From NCBI GenBank assembly GCA_016271365.2, contig CM028132.1:587147001-587211000 (forward strand): a DNA stretch of 64,000 nucleotides. The letters run 5' to 3'. Below are positions 31,741-42,423 of this stretch, piece after piece. The translations under genes and the position numbers were made by a program. Every line of letters starts with the position of its first letter. Positions within the stretch are counted from its first letter, which is position 1. The notes beneath the pieces were generated by a model. That model saw nothing but the letters and a program-made list of their open reading frames with translations, had not been told where the DNA came from and searched no databases. Source of the DNA: Neoceratodus forsteri (lineage: Eukaryota > Chordata > Ceratodontiformes > Ceratodontidae).

Positions 31741-32469
31741 CTATATTGCACCCATCTCTGCTTATTTCCTTATGGAATGGGGTGAGCATAAAGGCCAAAG
31801 ACCCCAATGCTCATCCTGATACATGAGGTGGAATGGCATCAGCATTATGGCTGACCCAAAGCCACACTCCCAATGCCTTTCAGTCTCTGTGGGGGGGGAG
31901 GTGTTGGCGTTACTTCAATATTTCACTGCCATTCCAATTTTGCATTTCTAACTCCTGTACTACCAATGCCAATGCCAGCAAGCCAACATTCGGCATAGAC
32001 AAATGCTTGTTTGTGACTGTTACACTGTAGCACATGCTTTTCATTGTGATGTAGCATAGCCGAAATTTTTGTACCACAGTAGCTATGTGACTACTTTGGT
32101 ACAACAGTTTGTTTGTTTTTTATTTTAGTTTCTCTATTTCTTCCTTCAGTCACCCCAATCCCCCAGGCGCCCTTCACCCTGATGTCCCCCAAGACATACC
32201 CACTAGCTGTCTTCCTGCAGTATTTACTGCCCCACCCCGGCAGGGTAGACAGGGCTCCCCAATTCCACCATTGAACAGGATCCAGTTCTGCTGGCTGTCC
32301 CGGATAGTCAGGTGTGGAGCCTAGGGGTGTCCAGCATCATCCTGTCTTTCAGCCTTTTCTCCTCCTTTTTCCTTCCTGGGGAGGGTACAACATGCAATGG
32401 TTCTCGTAATGTATGCCATGTGTTCCCATATGACATGCATCGATGACTACACCCCTTTGCACTCTTGTG

Positions 32470-32665
32470 GTCATAAATTGTCTACTCCCCCCAGCTTCTG
32501 CTAGAGTCCTGACATTCACCAGGATCTGCAAACCCTCCTGCCAGAGAAGGAGAACAGCCTTTTGGATGCTTGATCCTGTTCTATCCAGCTGACCTGCCAA
32601 CACCCTAAGTTCACTCCCAAACCTGGGTCATCAGTGCCACTGTGCCAGTAGGCCAGCATACAACA
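32470..32665 (-). mobile_element. SINE family copy 1
   Basis: The reverse complement reads GCACAGTGGCACTGATGACC, then GGTGTTGGCAGGTCAGCTGG, GATCAAGCATCCAAAAGG and CTGTTCTCCTTCTCTGG, colinear with 33037-33200 and with the complement of 41445-41650. Short, non-coding, no clear tail. Confidence 0.65.
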
Positions 32666-32708
32666 GGGTTTGTGATTGCACCGAGTTATACACAACAACT
32701 CCCCCTGA

Positions 32709-32901
32709 CCGTATACTATATAGCAGATTGTGTATGAGCAGTCATACATAACAAGGCAGTGTTTGACTTGAGAAGACTCCTTGGTAATAGGAGACCTCAG
32801 GAGTGCAGCTCGAGAGGTCTCCTGTTACCAAGGAAACCACAAGATTCAAACACAGCCTTGTTTGTGTATGACTGGTTACACACAATCTTTTATAGTGTAT
32901 G
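32709..32901. mobile_element. Hairpin (foldback) element A
   Basis: Almost the whole 193 bp folds: left arm CTATATAGCAGATTGTGTATGAGC...CAAGGCAGTGTTTGAC...GGTAATAGGAGACCTC pairs with the complement of the right arm, ending TTTATAGTGTATGG (32888-32901). The centre GAGTGCAGCTCGAGAGGTCTCC (32801-32822, in two halves) differs by one base from the centre of element B at 44717-44738. No ORF; MITE-like. Confidence 0.7.
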
Positions 32902-33033
32902 GGCAATCATACTTTTTTTTAAATAAGCAATCAGAGATCGGAGATGATTTACGCTGATCTGAGAAGATACTTGCCTGAACTGCAGCTGCCATCTCTCTGT
33001 TTTATGTTAGCATTGTCAGAAACTGACTTAGTA

Positions 33034-33230
33034 GGCTGGCCCAGTGGCATGGAAGGCTGAGGCATTTTTGCCTTACCTCCTGCCATGCTGGTGACCCGTG
33101 TTCATGGTGCGAGCAGGTTGCTGGGGGTCGGCTGGAAAGGGAGAGGATCGAGCATCCAAAGGACAGCTCTCCTCTCCCGGAGGAGGGTGGGGACATTGAC
33201 TGGCACTTGCCTGACCCCTAGTGGTGGCTG
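33034..33230 (+). mobile_element. SINE family copy 2
   Basis: It starts with a good pol III A box, TGGCCCAGTGGCATGG (33037), followed about 60 bp later by GACCCGTGTTCATGGTGC at the B-box position (weak). Then come GTTGCTGGGGGTCGGCTGG, GGATCGAGCATCCAAAGGAC and CTCTCCTCTCCCGGAGG, shared with the other two copies. The rest to 33595 is G-rich and unassigned. Confidence 0.65.
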
Positions 33231-34218
33231 GGAGCTGGCAGACCAGGTCCCACAATGTGTGGGGTGGAGGTGAGCAGCCGCTATGTATAGTGTGCGGACG
33301 CGAAGGGTGCGGTATCACTGGTGGCATTGCACACCTCGCTGCATCAAAAAACTTGAAAAGTGGTCCCACCATGCAGAATGATGGCCCCCCCAGTAAGCCA
33401 CCCCAAGAGGACTCCTCCGGAACTGGATCCATGCCAGTGAGTTGAGTCACTCCCAACCCCCCGCCATGTAGGATAAGTCATGGGGGCAATAGGGAAGGGG
33501 GTCTGATCCTCAGGGATGGTGAGGGGGGGAACATCAAAGGTTGCCAGTGGGACCCAGGGGAGAAAAAGAGCAAAAAAACAAAAAGAAACTGACAGAACAG
33601 ATGTTTGACAGCACTAAGGATGGCAGCCTCAGCTCGGGAAAGAGTTACTGTACAAAACTGTTCTTTGCCTCCTACAGGCCAATTGATGTGCCAGAGGTGT
33701 GGGAGGGTGGAGGCAGCAGGTTTGGTTGTACAGCATCAGGGAACACAAATGCAGCAATCCCACCCTCTTTTTTTTTTTATTCAAGCGTGCGTTGCTGCAC
33801 TAGGATTGACTCACCACAAAATACGTAAACCACTTTCACTGTTCTGTTTCTGCTAACACCCATTTTTTCTCTTGATTATGGGCATTGGCAGGGGACATCA
33901 CTGTTGGTGGGAAGGGCTCAGATAGCAGCAATTCATGCACGCAGACAAGTACAAGGTCAAGGAAGCTGCTTTTCTGTACCCACTGCTCCTAACAAAATAA
34001 AGGCACTAACTTTATTTTTAAATATAGAGGCTTACTCAACAGGTAGACTCGTGTTTGGATAACAGGAAACTTCATCACCTCCATAATAGTTGATGATATT
34101 GACTGCCTGAGTGCTCATTGAATGCTAGAGCTGTCATAAACTGACTGAATAACTGTTTGACACCACTAACGACTGCAGCCTAGGCTCAGGAAAGTGTTGA
34201 TGCACAAAGTCAGTCTAT

Positions 34219-34292
34219 CTTGTTGTGCTGCAGTAGTGACGTCACTAGTGCAGCACAACAACATTGTGATGTCGTTACTGCAGCACAACAAG
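34219..34292. repeat. Near-perfect palindrome centred on a CRE-like site
   Basis: 34221-34260 reads TGTTGTGCTGCAGTAGTGAC then GTCACTAGTGCAGCACAACA; the halves are inverse except for one base pair. The centre is AGTGACGTCACT. A third copy of the arm (GTTACTGCAGCACAACAAG) follows to 34292. A related GACGTCACTACTGCAGCAG occurs at about 45024. Confidence 0.7.
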
Positions 34293-34346
34293 GTAATTCT
34301 AGTAACCGAATTCCATGAACAGCAAAGCTCTCCCATACACTACATA

Positions 34347-35117
34347 ACAGCTGCATCTTACACTTAAAGTAGTTACTTTGTTTGCAAAGTACATCATGAA
34401 ATTGTTACAGCATATCATATTTACAAAACTTTATAAAGGAAAACAAAGCAAACGGATGAGCATTAATGTCAAGCGCAAATGTACGTGGTTCTAAAGGATA
34501 GATGAGGATGGGATATACAGTAGGTACAGGAAAGCTAAAGCAGGAAGAGAAGAATTTCATGATTTAGAATTTAACATATATTTTGGATTTTTAGCAAGGA
34601 TTTGCTGCATAACAGGCTGTCAGGAGGTCAGTGAAGATTGCTGCAACATGGCAATCATCTGTCCAGTATTTCTCACTTTTAGTAGAGCAGGACTGGTATA
34701 ATGACTGGGATGGAAGCCCGAATGTGCATCTATTAGAATATTATGTTCTAGGAATTTTTGAATGATTGATTTGATTCTTTAGTTAATGAATAATTGATTA
34801 TTTATTGCAACTATGAGACATAGTTGAAGTTATAACAATAAATAAAAAAATAACTGATGAATAAATAAATCCAAATGGAGATTAATACGATTTTTTTCAC
34901 TGTATAAAACGTTAATACAAGTGCTGTCATAAAATGGGAACATATGAGGTAGTTATTTATTTAGAGAGCAGCTGACATCTTCAGGAGAACGTGACCAAAA
35001 CACAATATTTAGACATAGTTCAGCTTGCATTTTACATTAGTTCTATATTCTACCTTCCCATTATTTGTTACTGAGGTTATCTGCATGAAAACAGGATCTG
35101 TGCTCCTGAAGAAGTCA
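34347..35117. other. AT-rich sequence, no gene seen
   Basis: Contains AATAAATAAA-like words around 34840-34870. No ORF or repeat match. Confidence 0.4.
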
Positions 35118-35262
35118 TCTATTTATGTTGCTGTCTCCCTACCTGAGGTAATAATGAAATTACGTGTGACATCACAGTTACTCCCATGGCAACAGACTGT
35201 GATGTCACAACAGAGGATTATGATTTGAAGTAGGGAGTCAGCTATAGACACAGAAGAACCCG
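35118..35262. repeat. Foldback hairpin with TGACATCA core words
   Basis: GTTGCTGTCTCCCTACCTGA ... GTGTGACATCACAGT faces ACTGTGATGTCACAACAG ... GAAGTAGGGAGTCAGC around ACTCCCATGGCAACAG. Arms are about 55 bp. Probably a small MITE. Confidence 0.55.
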
Positions 35263-37074
35263 CAGAGATAAAGATCATATATTCTTGCAAATGTTCTGAG
35301 TAATAAATACTGAGGAGGAGGAGGAATCTTTATAATATATATGGAAAAGAATCTCACTTGGTACCTAATTATTATGTTTTTCAAAGTTTTTTTAAGGCAT
35401 CAGGCTCAGCAGCTCTTTAGTGTGGGTAATACGAAAATTGAATGCTGATTATTAGGATTCAATGTGGGAGATTTGTGAAGAGGGGTTAAAAATCTTTCCA
35501 TCCAGACTTCTGGGATTGTCCCTGTACAGAGAAAGAGGTTGCTGAGACTCCTAATTGTTCATGCCAATTATCCTTCAGATGCCAACCTGAGCCGTGCTGG
35601 TGATGAAGAGTCAGCACATCTTGTATTGAGTTCATATCTAACCAGAGATATCTATGGCTGCCAATTGCACTGTTTTAGTTTTACATAAATTATGCCTTGT
35701 AATTTTTGGATGAGAAACAGAAATCAATATGCAGGGCAGACAGATGCTTGAAATACCTCCTCCTCAGCAAGTCTGTCGCTCTTATTATAACCTCTGACTA
35801 GGATGCTTCACACTGGCTGCCAATATAATGGATTACTGCTCCGATTCTAATTCTAACTTTTAGGCTCCATGTGATAACATCTGTGAACAATACTCTGCAG
35901 GACCTTAAATACCAGTCATGGGATATCCTGTTTATTTACATACACACACACACACAAATATCAATACTCCATTTACACACTTAGTACATGCCAGCTGGGT
36001 GACTAGCATGGACTGCTTTAAACAAGCAACAGATGAAAGAGGCAGTTTTTACAAACGTGACAGCATTTTACCAAAGTATGAAAACAGCATTGCCTTTGTA
36101 TATTCCAGTTAAAATTTCTAGTTTGAAAAAGCCCTCTTTCCCAAGCATGGAAACATGCCAGTGTTATACATCTGTTTGTGATAACCAAATCAGAATAAAA
36201 AAATAGGGGCTCAGTTTTGTCCTGTCTCCAGAGCTCCAGCAGACTTTCCAGGCTTGCTAGACTGCAATGCATGCCATTTTTATTTTAATCAAACAGCAGC
36301 CAAGTTATATCCACATGCAGTAAACAGGCGTGCCCATCCATCTTTTGCACAACTCTTTCCTTTAGACATAAGAATCTTTTTTTTTCCTAGCTCGTTTTGT
36401 CTTGTCTTTAATATTTGGTGTTTGTTTTTATATTTAGATTTAGTTAGTTAATGTTTTTGTTTACTGGGCAAGTGCCCCAGAGAAGTGAACGTGAGTGTAG
36501 GAATGCATACACCAAGTAAGTCACAGCTTACAAGTTTATTGGAGAGAGAATGGTATTCTGAGCCCTGACCATTGGTTTTGGTTGCTCATACAGTCTGTAT
36601 CCACCCCTACTAGAGTAATATAATGACTGTTGTGCACTGTTTGAGTTCAGCTAAATGCATAACACTAAGTAATATGGGGCGTAAAAGGTGTCTATGTAAC
36701 AAACATGGGTCCATCTACTACTTGGGGGGGGCAGCAAAGAGGCACCAAAGCATTCTGGCTTACAAATGTTATTTTCCTAGCTACACAGCTACAAGTGAAT
36801 TCATATTTTCAGGCATGACCCCTGACTCTATGTGATATAACAAAGTAAGCAGTACACGGGAATACAAGATCGTATGAAACAATCAATTTTAATAACTGGA
36901 GCACAAAAGTAACAGCATGCACAGGCAGTGTTTTCTTTTCTTTTTTTTCCGTCGTCTATTTACCCCCCTGGGCTACTGGCAGGTGGGCTTCAGCTCATTC
37001 ATGAGAGAGATCACATCCACCCTGACACTGTGTGTGTCTCCCAACCTCCAGCCCAGACCCCAGGTGAATCCCCC
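35263..37074. other. Unique sequence, no gene seen; (CA)n microsatellite
   Basis: ACACACACACACACAC near 35939-35956 is a short dinucleotide tract. Traces of the AAAT-tail SINE family may exist at about 36435-36485 and 36808-36825 (TATTTTCAGGCATGACC), but they are weak. No protein domain found. Confidence 0.4.
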
Positions 37075-39168
37075 ACGGATTCCCCCAAGCCATACAAAAA
37101 TGAGGGTACTGGACTTTAGGAGGGCTGTCTTTGGCAAAATGGGAGTGTGCCTCAGAAAAGCACTAGCAAATGGGCAAGAAGGAGGGGTGGAGGAACAATG
37201 GGGAAACATCAAAACTGCCATCACAGAGGCAGCAATCCATTTGTGTGAAGCAAATAAACAAAACAAAATGAAAGAAAAAAACACCATGGTTCTCAAAAGA
37301 GATGGTGGGGAAGGTTAGGGAGAAAAAGATAGCATTCAGGAAGTATAAGGAAACACAGAAGGAGCAGGACAAGGAACTGTACCAGTTAAATCAGAAAGAA
37401 GCGGAAAAGTCGGTCAGAATAGCAAAGGCCCAAACCAAGGAAAGGATAGCCAACTCAGTTAAGAAGGGGGATAGAACCTTTTATAGGTACATTAGGGAGT
37501 GAAGAAAAACCAAGGGAGGGATAGTGAGGCTTAGTAAAGTGGAGGGGGGGTAGGTAGAGAGTGACAGTGAGAAAGAAGGGATACCGAATGAATACTTTGA
37601 CTCAGTATTCAAAAAGAAGAGGAGGGATTGGTACCTAAACCAAACAATCAAAGCACTCTGGATGGGGGGGGGGCCAATATCAGTCCATTCACAGAAGAAT
37701 GGGCCCCTGAAAGAACTCCTTAAACTGAAGGTGGACAAAGCAATGGCGCCTGAAGGGACTCAACCCAGAATTCTAAAAGAACTAAGGGAAGAGCTAGTGA
37801 CACCACTGACTGCCCTTTTTAACAAATCATGGGAGGATGGTGCAGTACCTGAGGACTGGAGAAGGGTGGATGTGATTCTCCTTCACAAAAGTAGGAGCAA
37901 GGCAGAGGCAGGAAACTACAGACTTGTTAGTTTGACCTCAGTGGTAGGGAAAATGATGCAATCACTTCTGAAAGAAGGAACTGTTGTGTACCTAGAGGCC
38001 AGCAGGACCTAAGGCAGCATGGATTCACAGCGGGAAGGTCATGTTAGATGAATAGATTTCTTTGACTGAGTGACCAAAGTAGTAGACCAGGGAGGGTCTG
38101 TGGACATGGACTACCTAGGCTAAAGCAAGGCATTTGACACAGTCCCACACAAAAGATTAATAAACATGTTAGCCAGCCTGGGAATGAGTCCCAAGGTGGT
38201 AGCCTGGGTAAAAAATTGGCTCGACAACAGGATGCAAAGGGTATTAGTAAATGGAGTCCACTCCGAAGAAAGGGGAGTTACTAGCGGGTTACCACAGGGT
38301 TCATGTCTTAATAGGTGACATTGCAGAGGGACTGGAAGGAAAAGTATGCCTCTTTGCAGATGACAGAAAGATTTTCAACAGGGTTGACATACAAGGGGGG
38401 GGTAGAAAGGATGAGAAGAGACTTGGCAAAGTTGGAGGAATGGTCAAAAGTATGGAGGCTTAGATTCAATAGAAAGAAATGCAAAGTAATGCACCTGGGA
38501 AACAAAAACCCAGGGAAGAGTATGCAATGGGGGTGGGGGTACTATCAACAACAAAATGGAAAGGGGTAGTCATATCAGATGACCTAAAGGTAGGCAAGCA
38601 TTGTGAGAAGGCAGTAAGGAGGGCTGGGGGGAATACTGAGATGCATAGGGAGAGGCATCACCAGTAGAAAACAGGAAGTTGTCATCCCTCTGTACAGACA
38701 GTTGGTGAGACCCCATCTGGAGTACTGCATGCAGCTCTGGAGACCCCATCTCAGCAAGGACATAGACAGGATGGAGGCAGTCCAGAGGAAGGCAACTAAA
38801 ATGGTGCAGGGTCTGCACCAGAAGCCATATGAAGAGAGACTAAAGGAGCTTAATATGTATACCCTTGAGGAAAGAAGGGAGAGGGGGGACATAATAGAAA
38901 CTTTCAAGTACCTCAGGGGAATCAAAAAAAGTACAAGAGGATAGCATCTTTCAGAAAAAGAGATGTGCAAGAAGACAGAGGGAGGACAGTTCAAGGGCAA
39001 TGTGAGGAAGTATTTTTTCACTGAGAGAGAGTGGTAGATGCATGAAACTGCCTTCCTGAGGAGGTTGTGGGGTCAAAAACAGTGGGGGAATTGAAGAATG
39101 CATGGAACAGACATAAGATAATTCTAGTGGGGGGTAGGAGGAAGTAGGCTGTTGGTTATCTAGGATCT
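37075..39168 (+). pseudogene. CR1 ORF2, from end of endonuclease through RT
   Basis: Starts with MRVLDFRRAVFGKMG (~37100), just after the endonuclease. Linker: QNGPLKELLKLKVDKAMAPE. RT: PEDWRRVDVILLHKS (~37855), AGNYRLVSLTSVVGKMM, QHGF-type block, decayed motif A (~38110, Y-L-stop-SKAFDTVPH), a small deletion at the VPQGS-LFNVFISDIAE junction (~38315), and motif C decayed in CLFADDRKIFN (~38350). Thumb and tail: DDLKVGKHCEKAVRRA, LVRPHLEYCMQLWRPHLSK (~38705), LKELNMYTLEERRERGD and ETFKYLRGIK. Several stops and frameshifts. The 3' UTR is cut at 39168 by an L2-like insertion and resumes at 41137. Confidence 0.88.
39162..39168. repeat. Left target-site duplication of the L2-like insert
   Basis: AGGATCT here and at 41137-41143. 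Joining the flanks restores the CR1 3' UTR word CTAGGATCTGCAGC seen intact at 7516 and 9965. Confidence 0.75.
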
Positions 39169-41136
39169 TATAATTTAATTGGAAGGAAAGAACATGGCAC
39201 ACTGATTGATTACCCTTCAGGATGGAGATCAATTTGCAAGTGACCATAGTCAAGTTTCTAAAATGTTTAATGATTACTTTGGGGAGCTAGCAAAGTTTCA
39301 AACTAATAATAAGGTCTTCGATAACACAGCATTTGCAGATAAGGATCATAAAGATAGGCACCCTCTTTTTTTATTTAAAAATAGTTTCCCCAGAACAGGT
39401 CATGAAGTATGTTCAGAAATATAGCCCTAAACCTATTATTGGACAGGATAAGACTGATTATAGGTTTTTGAGATTGGAAATAGATGTATTATCTACTCCC
39501 CTGACAACCCTATCTAATTATTCTCTTTGTCATTGTGTTTTCCCTCAGTGCCGGAAGTCTGCCCTTATAAAACCAATATTTAAGTTGGGTTTTAGGAACT
39601 TCATTTCAAGCTATAGATCAATATTCCTGCTGGTCCCTCTTTCTAAAATTTTAGAAAGAATTGTGTTTGATCAGATCCAAGATTATTTATTGAAATAAAA
39701 TTCACTAACAAACTCTCAGCATGGGTTTAGAATAAACGATAGCACTGAGACGACCTTGGTGGGGTTCACAAGCAGCATATGGGGTGCCCTAGATTTGGGG
39801 TACCCTGTCGCAGCGGTGTTTGTGGACCTCACTACAGCTATCAATTTGGTTAATCATGCTTTGTTGCTAGATTCTCTGAATGATGTTTATTTTTTGGGGG
39901 AAATGATATCCTGGTTGTATGGTTATTTATCTTACAGGAAACGCAGGATGGTAATTGCCCAAAAATGCTCCGATCTTCATTTGAGCACCTGTGAAGTACC
40001 ACAGGGCTCAATATTAGGCCCGATTTTGTTATCCCTGTTTATGAATGCAGCCCCTATCTCCTGCTTGGAGTCTAGTATGATTTTGTACACTGATGATGCA
40101 GGAATTTTTAAATCTAGAGCACTTCTTGACCAAGCTTTAATTGAGGTCAAGCAGAACTTTGACTATTTCAAAGGTGGCTTCTCTCTTGTGAGTTAGTTTT
40201 AAATTCAGGGAAAACAAAAGCAATGGCATTTACTGGCCTAAGGACAATTAGGGATATTAATGTCTCAATCATTGACCTTAAAAGGGAAAAAATAGAATTA
40301 GTGGATAGTTTTAACTACTGAGGAGTTACCCTTGACCAACACCTTTCTTCACATTAATAAAAAAATCAAAACTGTTCACCAAAGATTAGGAATGTTACTT
40401 AGAGTTAGGTCTTTCCTTATTCCAGAATCCCATGGATTATTAGCACACAGTTTTTTGCTTAGTACATTCGACTATGGGCTCATGATCTACTTGGGAACCA
40501 GTACAAAAAGTGGGTAACTTATCATACTATTCTTCAATTTATGTCCGGTCTTCCTTCAAGAACTCACCATTGCAGCCTACTTAGCGAAACAAACTGGCCT
40601 TCCCTAATAAATAGGACCATCAGTATTAGCATGGGTACTTTTGTCTTCAAGGGAATTAAGGGTTTTCTTCATGCTCAAATTCAATCTTTTTTGTTAGATC
40701 ACAAAACCCTCTGGCTACTAGATCACAGAGCTGAGGTTTGCTTAGAGTCCCCTATTATAAGAAGACCATTGGTCAAAGATCTATGATTTATAGGGCAATA
40801 ACATTCTTTAATAGAATCCCCACTGTAGTAACTAATGGTAGAATTGTAAGGTCTTTTAAGTACAAGTGTGCACAATGGCTTGATTCTCTTACCGATTGTA
40901 CTTGTTTTCAATAGATATTGATTTTTTAATGTTTGTATATTTTGTATTGTCTTTACCTCCCATCACTGCTTTAGGATTGAATTGTCTATATAGTATGTAC
41001 ACTTTGTATTTTGTTCGTATAATATGTCCTGTCTAACAATATGTTTTTACATAAAAACTATCACTTTTGAAAATGGGCAATTTGGTCATCTTGCTAACAA
41101 GTATAAAAATAAAAATGAAGAATGGAAATAAATGAA
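39169..41136 (+). mobile_element. L2-like (Jockey-superfamily) LINE inserted in a CR1 3' UTR
   Basis: RT lies in one frame from 39333 to 40196 except for one TAA at 39696: SALIKPIFKLGFRNFISSYR (RT entry), QHGFRINDSTETTL, AVFVDLTTAINLVNH (motif A, ~39820), EVPQGSILGPILLSLFMN (~39990) and LYTDDAGIF (motif C, ~40085). The thumb continues in shifted frames (LSCELVLNSGKTKAMAFTG; HQRLGMLLRVRSFL; FLLSTFDYGLMIYLG at ~40455). No endonuclease is present, so it is 5'-truncated at 39169. A short AATAAATG-rich tail ends it, and 7-bp duplications flank it. The style is L2/Rex1-like; the exact clade needs a tree. Confidence 0.85.
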
Positions 41137-41229
41137 AGGATCTGCAGCCTACTCAACAGGTAGGGAAATGGGCAGACTGGGTGGGCCAAGCGGGTCTTAT
41201 CTGCCATGAATGTTTATGTTTCTATGTTT
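41137..41229 (+). mobile_element. 3' terminus of the interrupted CR1
   Basis: AGGATCTGCAGCCTACTCAA, then GGGCAGACTGGGTGGGCC, TTATCTGCCATGAATG and TTTATGTTTCTATGTTTC. It is the continuation of 37075-39168. Confidence 0.85.
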
Positions 41230-41444
41230 CAACGAGGGGAAGGCTGTCCTCCCCACCAGTACATGATCCAGTTTGCCAGGGAATGAGCTCCTGGGTCAGG
41301 AGCACACCCAGGCTTCATCTAGCCTGCCAGCATCCCTCCATTTTCTGTATTTCCATTCTTCCCCTCCTGCAGCCATGAGCACGTGTGTGTGTGTGGAGGT
41401 GCACACATGTCACGTCAACACATTCTTGTCTCCCTAACTCCATT

Positions 41445-41665
41445 GCTGCCACCCAGCCTCCAGCAGGAGGCAGCCAAGGAGCAGGACAACATGCCCTCCC
41501 TTCCAGGGAGAGGAGAGTAGTCCATCGGATGCTCGATCCTCTCCTTTCCCTGCCAACCCCCAACAACCTGAGCTTGCTTACAGGCCCAGGTCACCGGCAT
41601 GGCACGAGGTGTGGCGTCAAGCACCTCAACCCTCAGCGCCACCATGCCAGCTTGCAACTGTTTTC
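41445..41665 (-). mobile_element. SINE family copy 3
   Basis: The reverse complement reads GGCATGGTGGCGCTGAGGG, ATGCCGGTGACCTGGGCCTG, TTGTTGGGGGTTGGCAGGG and GGATCGAGCATCCGATGGAC, then CTCTCCTCTCCCTGG. This is the same order as copies 1 and 2. Confidence 0.65.
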
Positions 41666-42423
41666 TTAATTCGATTCTAAAGCAGTGATGGGAGGTAAAG
41701 CTTCTTATACCCAATGAGAGGGAGTTCCATTGTTTGGGAACAGTATGGGAGAATGGAAACCTTTCTTTATTGCCAATACTCTATTTGGGTGACCCCTTGT
41801 CTTAGTGCTTTTGTGCTGAGGTACTTTGTTTTTTAGCTGGGTTTCTTATTCTGGGCCCACCATGACTCAAACCCATAAGACCACGCAGGTGCTGCTTCAT
41901 TTTTCCCCTGGGGTGAGATACAGATGAGGTCCACTGATAAGTCCTTTGTAGATGGTGTTAGAGGCCCTTTGACACCATGCATTCCTGGTTAAAGCAGACC
42001 AGCCTAAATGTGTGTGCTAATTTGCATATACTTCCCATGATGCTTTGTATTATAGGGGTATGTGTGATTTTGAATTTCATTTACTGTATATGGACGTTAT
42101 ACAACCAGAAATTTTGGAGGGGCACAAAACCTAATCCTCTCTAGGGAGGTCCAGGGGCATGCTCACCCGGGAAAATATTAAACAACTGAAGTCAAATGGT
42201 GTATTTTGGGCCAGCAAGCAGTTCCACAGCATGGTAAATACCATCATGATGATAGAGCAATGATAAATTTTTTCTGTCTTTGTTCAGTCTGTGGACAGTG
42301 ACCTTTTGTATTTTCAATGAAATAATAAAAGAAATAACAAAAACAGAAATAAAATAAATATCCATATCAGACCACGCTTTGATTACTAAAAACTTTATCT
42401 CAACATTAGACCGTAAATGTATA
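41666..42423. other. Unassigned sequence, no gene seen
   Basis: Short open frames only. GAGAGGGAGTTCCATTGTTTGG near 41720 (in parts) has the look of a dispersed repeat, but I cannot name it. Confidence 0.35.

Larger units (their letters stand above)
27290..32090. mobile_element. Large imperfect palindrome (Foldback-like element candidate)
   Basis: Arms pair about a centre near 29840. Anchor pairs: CAACATAAAAAT 29773 with 29894-29906; GGTGGGCTCCCAG ~29228 with ~30405; GGAGGTAARTATGGG 29112 with ~30595; CATGAGG.GGGGT.CCAA 28914 with ~30796; the outer AAACAAGCATTTGTC.ATGCC at about 27354 with about 32010 in inverse orientation. Between these, the left arm holds five and the right arm at least two ~297-bp units in opposite orientation. 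Terminal boundaries are not certain. I recognise no transposase. Known analogues with long repeat-filled inverted arms are Foldback (FB), TU and Galileo elements; whether this is related is inference. Confidence 0.7.
32888..34346. mobile_element. Element C: long element with GTGTATGG-type ends, invaded by a SINE
   Basis: It begins TTTATAGTGTATGGG and ends CCCATACACTACATAA near 34346, an inverted pair. A SINE-containing segment lies at 33034-33595. Repeats on either side support one broken unit: 33010-33650 (AGAAACTGACTTA ... GTTTGACAGCACTAAGGATG) parallels 34120-34210 (ATAAACTGACTGA ... GTTTGACACCACTAACGACT). Its right part holds a CRE-centred palindrome. No protein seen. Confidence 0.45.
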
